Assembly: GCF_001418005.1 (NCBI RefSeq)
Contig: NZ_LIOL01000008.1
Location: forward strand, 1-64,000
From: Chelatococcus sambhunathii
Lineage (GTDB): Bacteria > Pseudomonadota > Alphaproteobacteria > Rhizobiales > Beijerinckiaceae
Direction: 5' to 3'
Length of the DNA stretch: 64,000 bases
A model generated the notes under the pieces. It did no database searches and was not told where the DNA came from. It worked only from the letters and a program-made list of their open reading frames with translations. This document shows positions 44,440-56,276 of the stretch, in pieces. Numbering within the stretch: the stretch's first letter is position 1; each line of letters opens with the position of its first letter. Position numbers and translations under genes: made by a program.

Positions 44440-45447
44440 ATGAAACCCGTTCGCTTCGCGGCCGTCGGCCTCAACCACGATCACATCTACGGGCAGGTGA
44501 ACTGCCTTCTGAGAGCCGGGGCCGAGCTTGCCGGCTACTTCGCCGAGGAAGACGACCTTGCGGCGGCCTTCGGCGCGCGCTATCCCGGCGCGCCGCAGCT
44601 CGACGACCGGCGCCGGGCGCTGGAGGACCCGTCGATCGACCTCATCGTCTCCGCGGCCATCCCCGATGAGCGGGCGGGGCTCGCCATCGCCGCCATGCGC
44701 GCCGGCAAGGACGTGATGCTCGACAAGCCGGGCATGGTGACGCTGAAGGAACTCGCCGAGGTCAAGGCGGTGCAGGCCGAGACCGGGCGCATCCTCTCCA
44801 TCCTCTATTCCGAGCATTTCGAAAACCGCGCCACGGTGAAGGCGGGCGAGCTCGTCGCCGCCGGGGCCATCGGCAAGGTCGTCTCCGTCACCGGCTTCGG
44901 CCCGCACCGGCTGCGCGAGGCGACGCGCCCAGCCTGGTTCTTCGAGCGACGACGCTACGGCGGCATCCTCGTCGACATCGCCTCGCACCAGTGCGAGCAA
45001 TTCCTGTTCTTTACCGGAGCCAAGACGGCGGAGGTGCTGTCGGCGAGCGTCGCCAACCGCGCCCATCCCGACCGGCCGGGCCTGCAGGACCATGGCGACA
45101 TCCATCTCGCCACGACGGACGCCACCGGCTTCATTCGCGTCGACTGGTTCACGCCCGATGGCCTGCCCACCTGGGGTGACGGGCGTCTCTTCCTCACCGG
45201 AACGGACGGCACGATCGAGCTGCGCAAGTATATCGACATCGCCGGGCGGCCGGGCACCGATCACCTCTTCCTCACCGACCGCAAGGGCGTGACCTACATC
45301 GATTGCTCGCAGACAGCCCTGCCCTACGGGGATCAACTCGTGTCCGACATCCGCTACCGCACCGAGACGGCGATGCCGCAGGCACGCTGTTTCGCCGCGA
45401 TGGAGATCGCCCTCAAGGCCCAGGCCCTCGCGGAGGCGCAATCATGA
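44440..45447 (+). CDS. Gfo/Idh/MocA oxidoreductase
   Basis: A 335-residue dehydrogenase. The N-terminal AVGLNHDHIYGQVNCLLRAG stands in for the usual GxGxxG, with LNHDH where glycines are expected; LDKPGMVT is the EKP-like segment (residues ~89-96). The catalytic HQC region is in DIASHQCEQFLFFTGA. Members of this histidine-rich subgroup occur in sugar and inositol loci. It overlaps the following paralogue by 4 bases. Confidence 0.85.
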   Translation: MKPVRFAAVGLNHDHIYGQVNCLLRAGAELAGYFAEEDDLAAAFGARYPGAPQLDDRRRALEDPSIDLIVSAAIPDERAGLAIAAMRAGKDVMLDKPGMVTLKELAEVKAVQAETGRILSILYSEHFENRATVKAGELVAAGAIGKVVSVTGFGPHRLREATRPAWFFERRRYGGILVDIASHQCEQFLFFTGAKTAEVLSASVANRAHPDRPGLQDHGDIHLATTDATGFIRVDWFTPDGLPTWGDGRLFLTGTDGTIELRKYIDIAGRPGTDHLFLTDRKGVTYIDCSQTALPYGDQLVSDIRYRTETAMPQARCFAAMEIALKAQALAEAQS

Positions 45448-46517
45448 CCAGGCGTTTCAATGTCGCTGTCGTCGGCTGCAACATCGGCCGCTCACACATC
45501 GTCGAGGGCTATCAGCCGCATGGCGACAAATACCGCGTTCTCGCCGTCTGCGACCTCGACGAAACGCGCCTTTCGTCCGTCGCCGAGGAATTCGAGGTGC
45601 CGCGGCGCTGCCGCGACTTCGATGAGCTCCTCGCCATGGACGACGTCGACATCATCGACATCTCGACGCCGCCGGCGACGCACCGGCCGATGGTTCTGAA
45701 GGCACTCGCCGCAGGCAAGCATGTCGTCTGCGAGAAGCCGCTTGTCGGCTCGCTTGCCGAGGTCGACGAGATCGTCGCGGCGGAGGCGAAGGCCAAAGGC
45801 CGGCTGATGCCGATCTTCCAGTACCGCTACGGCGACGGCGCCATGCAGGCCCGCCGCATCATCGACAGCGGCCTTGCCGGCAAGCCCTATGTCGGCACCT
45901 GCGAGACCCTGTGGAAGCGGGGGCCCGACTATTACGACAATCCCTGGCGGGGCCGCTGGGCGACCGAGCTCGGCGGGGTCCTGATGACTCACGCCATCCA
46001 CATCCACGACCTCATGACCTTCCTCATGGGGCCGGTGGAGCGGCTGTTCGCCCGCACGGCGACGCGGGTCAACACCATCGAGGTGGAGGACTGCGTCTCC
46101 TCGAGTTGGCTGATGGCCTCGGGCGCCCTCGTCTCCGCGACCGCTACCCTCGGTTCGCACGAGGAGATCAGCCGGCTGCGGCTATCCTTCGAGAACGTTA
46201 CCTTCGAGAGCACGCACGCGCCCTATTCGCCCGGCGACGGCCCCTGGCGCGTCATCCCGGCGAACGAGGCGGTCGGCCGGCAGATCGAGGAGCTCTTGGC
46301 CGGCTTCCCGCCTGTTGGCCGGCGATTCAACGGCCAGATGGAGGCCTTCTACCGGGCGCTTCTCGCCGGCGATCCGCCGCCGGTGACGAGCCTCGACGCG
46401 CGCCGGGCGCTCGAACTGGTGACGGCCTTCTACCATTCCGCCGCGACGGGCGAGGACGTTGCCCTGCCGCTCGATGCGGCGCATCCCAAATACCTGAGCT
46501 GGCGGCCCGCCGCCTGA
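45444..46517 (+). CDS. Gfo/Idh/MocA oxidoreductase
   Basis: A 357-residue NAD(P)-dependent dehydrogenase: [16 protein letters not shown] near the start, CEKPLVGS with the catalytic lysine at ~residue 97, and [22 protein letters not shown] in the substrate domain. It probably oxidises or isomerises the imported sugar together with the preceding paralogue. ATGA overlap at its start, and the ATPase gene follows 17 bases after its stop. Confidence 0.88.
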   Translation: MTRRFNVAVVGCNIGRSHIVEGYQPHGDKYRVLAVCDLDETRLSSVAEEFEVPRRCRDFDELLAMDDVDIIDISTPPATHRPMVLKALAAGKHVVCEKPLVGSLAEVDEIVAAEAKAKGRLMPIFQYRYGDGAMQARRIIDSGLAGKPYVGTCETLWKRGPDYYDNPWRGRWATELGGVLMTHAIHIHDLMTFLMGPVERLFARTATRVNTIEVEDCVSSSWLMASGALVSATATLGSHEEISRLRLSFENVTFESTHAPYSPGDGPWRVIPANEAVGRQIEELLAGFPPVGRRFNGQMEAFYRALLAGDPPPVTSLDARRALELVTAFYHSAATGEDVALPLDAAHPKYLSWRPAA

Positions 46518-46534
46518 ACGGGAGGACGAGAACC

Positions 46535-47611
<1,077 letters not shown>

Positions 47612-47659
47612 GGCGCGGCGCCGCCTTCGGACGGAGGGGGAAGACTTCCTCCGCTGGCC

Positions 47660-49293
<1,634 letters not shown>

Positions 49294-49294
<1 letters not shown>

Positions 49295-50433
49295 CAGCGG
49301 TCCCTCGGGTCGAGCGCGTCGCGCAGGCCATCGCCGATGAAGTTGAGGGCGAAGAGCGTGGCGACGAAGAAGATGGACGGGAAGATGATGAGATAAGGCG
49401 CGCTCTGGATGTTGGCCGCGCCTTCCGAGATGAGCACGCCCCAGCTCGTCAGCGGCGCCTGCACGCCGAGGCCGAGGAAGGAGAGGAAGCTCTCGAGCAG
49501 GATGATCTTGGGCACCATCAGCGTCACGAAGACGACGACGGGGCCGAGGAGGTTCGGCACGATGTGGCGCCTCAGGATGCCGCCCGTGCCGACGCCGAGG
49601 GCCTCCGCTGCCTGCACGAACTCGCGGCGCTTCAGCGCCAGCGTCTGGCCACGCACGATGCGCGCCATGTCGAGCCATTCGACGGCGCCGATGGCGACGA
49701 AGATGAGCACGAAGTCACGGCCGAAATAGACGACGAGCAGGATGACGAAGAAGACGAAGGGCAGGGAATAGAGCACATCGACGAAGCGCATCATGAGATT
49801 GTCGACGCGCCCGCCGGCAAAGCCCGCGATGGCGCCGTAGGCGACGCCGATGACGAGGCTGACGAAGGTGGCGAGCAGGCCGACGAGCAGGGAGATGCGG
49901 CCACCGACCATGATGCGCGTCATCAGGTCCCGGCCGCTGCGGTCGGTCCCCATCAGGAAGAGCTGGCGGTTGACGCGGCCCGCGACGACGAGCGTGCGCC
50001 CCTCGTCCAGCGTCTCGACCACGCGCGGATCGGCAAATTCGTCGAGCCGTTCGATGTAGCGCGTGTTGCGCGGGTCGATCGGCCGGTCAGAGCGCAGCGT
50101 GACGCGGAAGCTGTCGCCGTCGACAGAGAAGTCGGCCATGGCGAGGCGGGCCCGCTCCAGCGCCTCGCCCATGGCGCCGGCGAGCGCCGATTCCTTCGGA
50201 TAAAGCTCGAGGCTCGGCGGCATCGCGACATAGGAACGGTAGACGCGGTCGTAGGGATGCGGCGACAGCCAGGGGCCCGCGACGCAGAAGAGGGTGATGA
50301 GGGCAAGGACGATGCTGCCCGCGACGGCCGCGCGGTTGCGCAGGAGGCGCCGCATGGCGAGCGCCAAGAGGCTGTGGCCGGCGGGGGCGGGTTTCGCCGC
50401 GGCGGCATCGGTGGCGAGCGTACCGTCAGTCAT
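49294..50433 (-). CDS. Oligopeptide ABC importer permease, OppC type
   Basis: A 379-residue permease. After the first membrane helix (residues ~28-46, AVAGSIVLALITLFCVAGPW) comes an unusually long periplasmic segment of about 115 residues, containing MPPSLELYPKESALAG and FLMGTDRSGRDLMTRI, before the five remaining helices. The EAA loop is FVQAAEALGVGTGGILRRHI. Ordinary OppC proteins are ~300 residues; this longer form occurs in a subfamily of dipeptide/oligopeptide systems. I chose the ATG at 50433, which overlaps oppB by 8 bases. Confidence 0.92.
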
Positions 50434-51346
50434 AGCGCACCCGCGGGTCGAGCGCCGCATAGGCGAGGTCGACGAGGAGGTTGAAGACGACGACGAAGCC
50501 GGCCAGCGTCACGACCGTGCCCATGACGAGGGTGTAGTCCCGGTTGAGCGCGCCCTCGACGAAATAGGCGCCGATGCCGGGAATGGCGAAGATCTTCTCG
50601 ATGACCACCGAGCCGGTGACGAGGGCGGCGGCCGCCGGCCCGAGATAGGAGATCACCGGCAAGAGCGCCCCCTTGAGGGCGTGGCGGATGATGACATGGC
50701 CGGGCAGGCCGCTCGCCCTGAGCGTACGGATGTGGTCGGCGCGCAAGGCCTCGATCATGGATGAGCGAGTGAGCCGTGCGATCACCGCCATCTGCGGCAG
50801 GGCGAGCGCCACCGTCGGCATCAGCCGGTGGGCGAGGCCGCCGTCGCCCCAGCCGCCGATGGGCAGCAGCCCGAGCATGAGGCCGAAGACGAGCTGCAGG
50901 ACGGGGGCGACGACGAAATTGGGCACCGTGACGCCGACCGTCGCCACGGTCATGACGGAATAGTCCGCGGCGCTGTTCTGACGCAGGGCGGCGAAGACGC
51001 CGGCCGCGACGCCGCCGAAGATCGCCAGGGCGAGGGCGCTGAGGCCGAGCGTGACGGAATAGGGCAGGGCGCGGCGCAGCATCTCGCCGACCGTGAAGTC
51101 GATCGCGACATAGCTCGGGCCGAAGTCGCCGCGCACCAGCTTGCCGAGATAGTCGAGGTACTGGACGTGGAGCGGCTGGTCGAGGCTGTAGGCGCGCCGC
51201 AGGTTGTCGAGCACCTGCGGGGCGAGCGGCTGCTCGAGGTCGAAGGGGCCGCCTGGGGCGAAGCGCACCAGGAAGAACGCGACGGTGACGATGACGAAAA
51301 GCGTGGGGGCGGCACTGAGGAGGCGGCGCAGGGTGTAGGTGAGCAT
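50426..51346 (-). CDS. Oligopeptide ABC importer permease, OppB type
   Basis: A 306-residue permease with six membrane helices: LSAAPTLFVIVTVAFFLVRF at the start, the conserved GGPFDLEQPLAPQVLDNLRR and LGKLVRGDFGPSY stretch after helix 1, and the loop HIRTLRASGLPGHVIIRHALKGALLP that contacts the ATPase. It starts 48 bases after the binding-protein stop, in the same operon. Confidence 0.93.
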   Translation of the reverse strand: MLTYTLRRLLSAAPTLFVIVTVAFFLVRFAPGGPFDLEQPLAPQVLDNLRRAYSLDQPLHVQYLDYLGKLVRGDFGPSYVAIDFTVGEMLRRALPYSVTLGLSALALAIFGGVAAGVFAALRQNSAADYSVMTVATVGVTVPNFVVAPVLQLVFGLMLGLLPIGGWGDGGLAHRLMPTVALALPQMAVIARLTRSSMIEALRADHIRTLRASGLPGHVIIRHALKGALLPVISYLGPAAAALVTGSVVIEKIFAIPGIGAYFVEGALNRDYTLVMGTVVTLAGFVVVFNLLVDLAYAALDPRVRYD

Positions 51347-51394
51347 GAAGTCTCCGCAGCGAACGGCGGCCCCGGCGGGGCCGCCCGGGATTCA

Positions 51395-52981
51395 TCAACG
51401 CTCGATGCTGATGTAGCGGCTGCGATGCACGTTGCGCACATTATCGGCCCAGCCCTTCACCTTGTCGGAGACGAGGTGGAGCGACGTGCGGTTGAGGATG
51501 GGGATGAGACCCATCTCGGCGAGCAGGATGGCCTCGGCCTCGGCCATGATCTTCGCCCGCTCCGCGGGATCGAGCGTCGCGTCGGAGGTCTTCACGAGCT
51601 CGTCGAACTTCGCGTTGCTGAACTGCGAATAGTTGCCGACGGCATTGCCGGTGACGCCGAGATAGAGGAAGTTCTGCGCATCGGCATAGTCGCCGACCCA
51701 GCCGGCGCGCGCGACATCGAAGTCGCCCCTGTTCTGCAGATGGGCGTAATGCGTCTTGATGTCGGTGTTGAGCAGCGTGACCTCGGCGCCGAACACCTGC
51801 TTCCACATGTCGGCGATGGCGGTCGCCACCTTCTTGTGTGCGTCGTTGGTGTTGTAGCGGATCTCGATCTTGAGCGGCTTGCCGCCCGGGCCGTAGCCGG
51901 CCTCCTCGATCAGCTTCTTGGCCTCGTCCTCGCGGTCGAGCTGCGACAGCGCGGCGAATTCGGCCTCGGCCGGCGTGTAGCCGTTGATGCCCGGCGGCAC
52001 GAGGCTGTAGGCGGGCACGGCGGCCCCGCTCCAGATCTTGTCGGCGAGGAAGTCGCGGTCGATGGCCATGGCGAGGGCGCGGCGCACGCGCGGGTCGCTG
52101 AACGGCTCCTTCTTGTTGTTGATGGCGTAATATTCGATGGCGAGATAGGGCGAGGTCTTCACCTGGCCGCCCAGCTTCTCCTTGAGGAAGGGCAACTGGT
52201 CGATGGGGAACTGGTAGTTGGTGTCGAGCTCGCGGGCCATGAAGCGGCGCACCGCGGCGGCGTTGTCCTCGGTCGGGTAGAACATGACCACGTCGACCTT
52301 GACATTGGCCGCATCCCAGTAGTGCGGGTTCTTGACCACCTTGATGTGGTCGCCCGGCACGTTCTCGGCGAGGCTGTAGGCGCCGTTGGAGACGAAGTTG
52401 CCCGGCCGCACGAAGTCCTTGCCGAATTTCTCGACGCTCGCCTGATGCATCGGCAGCGCCGTCTGGTGCGTGAGCAATTCGAGGAAATAGGGCGTCGGCC
52501 GCTCGAGCGCGATCTCGAGCGTCAGGTCGTCGACGGCCTTCACGCCGAGTTCCTCGGGCTTCATCTCGTACTTGTTGATCTTCTCGGCGTTCCTGATGGG
52601 GTAGTGCAGCGAAGCGTATTTCGCCGCCGTCTGCGGATCCATGATGCGGCGGAAGGAGAAGACGAAGTCGGAGGCCTTGACGGGATCGCCGTTCGACCAC
52701 TTGCCGTCGGCGCGCAGCTTGAAGGTGTAGACCGTCCCATCCTGCGACATGGTCCAGCTCTCGGCCGCGCCGGGGACTACCTTGCCGGCCGCGTCATAGG
52801 CGACAAGACCCTCAAGCAGATCCCACAGGATATTGGCCTCGACGTCGATCGAGGTCTGGTGCGCGTCGAGCGTCTTCGGGTCGCCGGCATTGCCGCGGTG
52901 ATAGACGGTCTCGGCCTGCGCCAGGGTCGTGAGCGCGAACAGCGCAGCGACGGCGCAGAGGAACGGTCGAATACGGCTCAC
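51395..52981 (-). CDS. Oligopeptide-binding protein (OppA type)
   Basis: A 528-residue family 5 binding protein. The signal peptide (RIRPFLCAVAALFALTTLAQA) directs it to the periplasm. Signature segments are NAGDPKTLDAHQTS, GKVVPGAAESWTMSQDGTVYTF, WSNGDPVKASDFVFSFRRI, and SDPRVRRALAMAIDRD. I chose the GTG at 52981 with GGGAGG 6 bases upstream; the longer frame to 53038 has no start with a good site. It is first gene of the opp operon. Confidence 0.93.
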   Translation of the reverse strand: MSRIRPFLCAVAALFALTTLAQAETVYHRGNAGDPKTLDAHQTSIDVEANILWDLLEGLVAYDAAGKVVPGAAESWTMSQDGTVYTFKLRADGKWSNGDPVKASDFVFSFRRIMDPQTAAKYASLHYPIRNAEKINKYEMKPEELGVKAVDDLTLEIALERPTPYFLELLTHQTALPMHQASVEKFGKDFVRPGNFVSNGAYSLAENVPGDHIKVVKNPHYWDAANVKVDVVMFYPTEDNAAAVRRFMARELDTNYQFPIDQLPFLKEKLGGQVKTSPYLAIEYYAINNKKEPFSDPRVRRALAMAIDRDFLADKIWSGAAVPAYSLVPPGINGYTPAEAEFAALSQLDREDEAKKLIEEAGYGPGGKPLKIEIRYNTNDAHKKVATAIADMWKQVFGAEVTLLNTDIKTHYAHLQNRGDFDVARAGWVGDYADAQNFLYLGVTGNAVGNYSQFSNAKFDELVKTSDATLDPAERAKIMAEAEAILLAEMGLIPILNRTSLHLVSDKVKGWADNVRNVHRSRYISIER

Positions 52982-53157
52982 AACTGCCTCCCGCTTCTGG
53001 ATTGCGCCGGCATTTGAATTAAAGTTGAGCGAGTCCAAGTCTTTCCGGCGCGTCGACTTTGCCGGGCGAAGGAAAGCACTCGCCTTTCACGCCGTCAATC
53101 ACACTCGCGGACGCGAAGTGCATGGGGCGGTACCGAAATAGCGGCCGGAGCAGGCGC

Positions 53158-54399
53158 TCAGTTAGGTACGGCGCGTGGGCCGCCGTCGGGATCGGTGGCC
53201 TCGGGCTCCTGCGAGATTGGGGCAGTCGTCGGGTCGAGGATGTCGAAAGGCCGCTCGGCGCGCACGGCCGGGGGCGGTCGCGAGGCGATGCGTATCCGGG
53301 CCACGGCAGCGAGCAGGAGAGCGACCGATGCCATGAAATACAGGAGGCCGTCGATATCGAGCCGCGCCATCACGCCCGAGCCGATCATCGGGCCGAGGGC
53401 CGAGCCGAAGCCGCTGACGAGCACCAGCCGGCCGCTGACCGCCACCACGCGGTCGGCGGGCATGCGGTCGAGCGCGTGGGCGACGCTGACCGGATAGAGG
53501 GTCGACATGAAGCCGCCAAGCAGCGCCGCGACCGGCAGGACCGCGGCCGGGTTGGGCGGTAGCACCGCGAGCAGCAGGGCCGAAACCGCAAAGCCCACCG
53601 CAAGGCCGGCGAGGACCAGGCGGCGGTCATTGCGGTCGGACAGGCGTCCCACGGGCACCTGCAGCGCAAGCCCGCCGAGCACGGCCACCAGCATGAAGAC
53701 GGCGATGGTGTCCTGCGTGATGCCGTCGCGCAGCATCCAGGCCGGCACCAGGGCATAGAAGGCGCTGGTGATCATGCCGCCGATGACGCAGCCCGTTACG
53801 GCAACCGGCGCCTGGCGGGTGAGATCGCCGTAGGGCAGCGTCGCCTCCGGCATGATCCCGGGCGCTTCCGCCCGCGTCAGCGTGACCATGACGAGCGCGA
53901 GGGCGAAGAGCACGATGATGACGTAGAACGGGGCGGCGGACTGGATCGTCAATTGCCCGATCAGCAGCTGCCCGATGGCGAGGGCCGTGAAGGTGCCGAC
54001 CATGTAGACCGAGAAGACGCGGCCGCGCTGGCTCGCCTCCGCCTTGGCGTTGAGCCAGCTCTCGGTGGTGATGAAGAGGCCGACGCAGCCGAGGCCGATG
54101 GCGGCCCGGCAGGCGATCCAGACGGTGGGCGAGACGGCGAGTGGCATGGCGGCCGTCGCGGCCACGACCATGCCGGCGAAGGCCGCATAGGCGCGGATGT
54201 GGCCGATGCGCCGGATCAGCCGTCCCGACCAGACGGCGCCGGCGGTGAAGCCGATGAAATAGGCGCTGAGGACGACGCCGGTGTTTGTCGGGCCGAAATC
54301 CTCCATGGTCAGGCGCAGCGAGAGGAAGGTATTGAAGAAGCCGTTGGCCAGCTGAACAAGGCTCGTCGCAGCAATGAGCGTTCCGATCTGCACGAGCAT
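53158..54399 (-). CDS. MFS transporter (YcaD-like)
   Basis: A 413-residue major-facilitator protein with 12 membrane helices. The loop 2-3 motif GRLIRRIGHIRAYA lies at residues ~57-70 and the repeat copy GRLSDRNDRRLVLAG near residue 250. TTESWLNAKAEASQRGRVFSVYM is characteristic of the YcaD group. Substrate unknown. GAGGAGG precedes the ATG. The C-terminal tail (after residue ~370) is polar and Pro-rich. Confidence 0.88.
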   Translation of the reverse strand: MLVQIGTLIAATSLVQLANGFFNTFLSLRLTMEDFGPTNTGVVLSAYFIGFTAGAVWSGRLIRRIGHIRAYAAFAGMVVAATAAMPLAVSPTVWIACRAAIGLGCVGLFITTESWLNAKAEASQRGRVFSVYMVGTFTALAIGQLLIGQLTIQSAAPFYVIIVLFALALVMVTLTRAEAPGIMPEATLPYGDLTRQAPVAVTGCVIGGMITSAFYALVPAWMLRDGITQDTIAVFMLVAVLGGLALQVPVGRLSDRNDRRLVLAGLAVGFAVSALLLAVLPPNPAAVLPVAALLGGFMSTLYPVSVAHALDRMPADRVVAVSGRLVLVSGFGSALGPMIGSGVMARLDIDGLLYFMASVALLLAAVARIRIASRPPPAVRAERPFDILDPTTAPISQEPEATDPDGGPRAVPN

Positions 54400-54598
54400 C
54401 GGCCGGCCTCCTCGGTCTGGTCGTGGTGGAAGATCCCTACGGGCGAAAAGTGGAGTGAATGCGTCCCTGAAACCGCTGCTCCGCCATCGGGTTCCGAAAC
54501 CGCCGCATTCAGTTGCCCGGAGACGTCAGAGCGCAACCGCCGCATGCGGGGGACGCACACAGCCCGCACCGGCGACGCGGGTCCGCCCTGTGGCGGGC

Positions 54599-54750
54599 GT
54601 AGTTCGCCAGCCGGTGCGTGGCCCAGGCATCGGTGCGCCGAAGCCACTGGAGCCTCATGAACCGTCCGCAGCGGCGTACCGCGACCTCGGGTGCGACACC
54701 GACGCCCTCGCCGGCGGCCACCATGTGGCAAATGCCGTTGAAGTGCGACG
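54599..54750 (-). pseudogene. Remnant of a LysR-family regulator (C-terminal part)
   Basis: A short frame reads SHFNGICHMVAAGEGVGVAPE, then LQWLRRTDAWATHRLANYARH. This order (F-N/D-G-I-C-x-M-V-A-A-G-x-G-V-G, then L-x-D-x-W-A-x-R-x-L) is that of the last part of LysR effector domains. No helix-turn-helix domain lies upstream; the frame runs instead into the end of the DHFR-like gene. The rest of 54400-54815 shows nothing else. Confidence 0.45.
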
Positions 54751-54815
54751 CTGCGGCACGGGACCGCGATGCTCGCAAGGCTAATCCGTTGGCGAGATTG
54801 GGTTCACGGTGCGCT

Positions 54816-55466
54816 TCACGTATCTTTCCGCGTGAAGGTCATGTGCGTCACGCCGCTGGGCGAGGAAGTGGCTTCGATCTGGTAATCGCTCTCGAGGCCC
54901 TCCAGTCCGTCCCAGAGACGTACGCCCCGGCCGAGCAGGATCGGGACCACCGCGATATGCGCATGGTCGACGAGCCGCGCGGCCAGGAAGTCTCGAACGA
55001 CGATCGATCCGCCGCCGATACGCACGTCCCTGCCGCTGGCCGCCTCGCGGGCGAGCTTCAGCGCTTCGGCCGGCGGGGCATCGATGAAATGGAAGGTCGT
55101 GCCGCCTCCCATCGCGATCGACGGGCGCGGGTGATGGGTGAGGACGAAGACCGGCGTGTGAAACGGCGGGTTCGACCCCCACCAGCCCGTCCACTCCGGG
55201 TTCCCTTGCCAGCCGGGAGGACCGAACTTCCCGGCACCCATGATCTCGGCGCCGATGCCGGCATAGAACTGCCGCGCGAAGGCGTCGTCGACGCCGCCGG
55301 TGCCGCCGGGCGGCAAGCCGAACATCTCGCGGCCCCACCGGGTGGCGAACATCCATTCGTGCAGCCGCTCGCCGGCGTGGCCGAACGGCTTGTCACGGCT
55401 CAGGCCTTCGCCGGCGCCGAAACCATCGAGCGAGACGGAGAAGTTCTGAACGCGGGCGAGCGACAT
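54816..55466 (-). CDS. Dihydrofolate reductase-fold protein (RibD C-terminal family)
   Basis: A 216-residue protein of the RibD_C/DHFR-like family: VQNFSVSLDGFGAGEGLS at the N-terminus, PVFVLTHHPRPSI mid-protein, RIGGGSIVVRDFLAARLVDHAHIAVVPILLGRGVRLWDGL at the nucleotide site, and a YQIEATSSPSGVTHMTF end. It is a stand-alone reductase domain, not a bifunctional RibD. GAGGAG precedes the ATG. Physiological substrate unknown. Confidence 0.88.
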   Translation of the reverse strand: MSLARVQNFSVSLDGFGAGEGLSRDKPFGHAGERLHEWMFATRWGREMFGLPPGGTGGVDDAFARQFYAGIGAEIMGAGKFGPPGWQGNPEWTGWWGSNPPFHTPVFVLTHHPRPSIAMGGGTTFHFIDAPPAEALKLAREAASGRDVRIGGGSIVVRDFLAARLVDHAHIAVVPILLGRGVRLWDGLEGLESDYQIEATSSPSGVTHMTFTRKDT

Positions 55467-55533
55467 GGCTGGTGCTCCTCTTCATCGGGTACCCGGCGCC
55501 TCGGCGAGGCCGTTTCGCCGCCACCGCCCGGGC

Positions 55534-56205
55534 TCACGATGCGCGGGCTTCGTCCGCCAGCTTCCTGCGCCGCGCCAGTTCCGCGTCGGATGGCGCGTCG
55601 GCGACGAACGATCCCGGTTTCACCTCCCCCGCCGGCCGGTAGGTGTTGATCACCACGCCGGTCGATGAGGTCGTCGTGTCGGCGAGCGCGAGCGCCCGTG
55701 CCGGGAGGCCGTCCTCGAACAGGCGCTTTCCGCGCCCCAGGATAAGCGGAAAGATCCAGACGCGGTATTCGTCGATCAGCCCGGCGGTCGTCAGCGTCTG
55801 CAACAGATCGCTGCTGCCCCAGGTCTGGACGTCCGGGCCGTCGCCCGATTTCAGCCGCGTGATCTCGGCTGCCACGTCGCCGCCGATGCGGATGGAACCG
55901 GCCCAGTCGAGATGGTCGAGGCTGCGCGTGGCGACGTATTTGGTCGCCGCGTTGAAACGGTTGGCGATCGGGTTGTCACCGGCGTGCGGCCAGTAGGCGG
56001 CGAAGATCTCGTAGGTCCGGCGCCCCAGAAGAAGGTCGAAGGGCTCGGCCATGCTGTCGATGATGCGCTTGTTCATCATGTCGTCCCAATAGGGCACGAG
56101 CCATCCGCCAAGAGCGAAGCCGCCCGTGGTATCCTCTTCCGGGCCCCCCGGAGCCTGCATGACGCCGTCGAGTGACACATAGGCGGTTGCGATGATCCTT
56201 CTCAT
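55534..56205 (-). CDS. Dihydrofolate reductase-fold protein (RibD C-terminal family), second copy
   Basis: A 223-residue relative of the previous gene: IIATAYVSLDGVMQAPGGPEED, LLLGRRTYEIFAAYWPHAG, VQTWGSSDLLQTLTTAGLIDEYRVWIFPLILGRGKRLFEDG. It is only moderately similar to its neighbour, so they are old paralogues rather than a fresh duplication. They lie in the same orientation 67 bases apart. AGGAG precedes the ATG. Confidence 0.88.
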   Translation of the reverse strand: MRRIIATAYVSLDGVMQAPGGPEEDTTGGFALGGWLVPYWDDMMNKRIIDSMAEPFDLLLGRRTYEIFAAYWPHAGDNPIANRFNAATKYVATRSLDHLDWAGSIRIGGDVAAEITRLKSGDGPDVQTWGSSDLLQTLTTAGLIDEYRVWIFPLILGRGKRLFEDGLPARALALADTTTSSTGVVINTYRPAGEVKPGSFVADAPSDAELARRRKLADEARAS

Positions 56206-56276
56206 GTCGGTTGCTCCTGCTGGTGTTCACTGCCGGACCCGCGAGGCGGAGGCCGTGGGGGAGCCGCATGTTCGGC

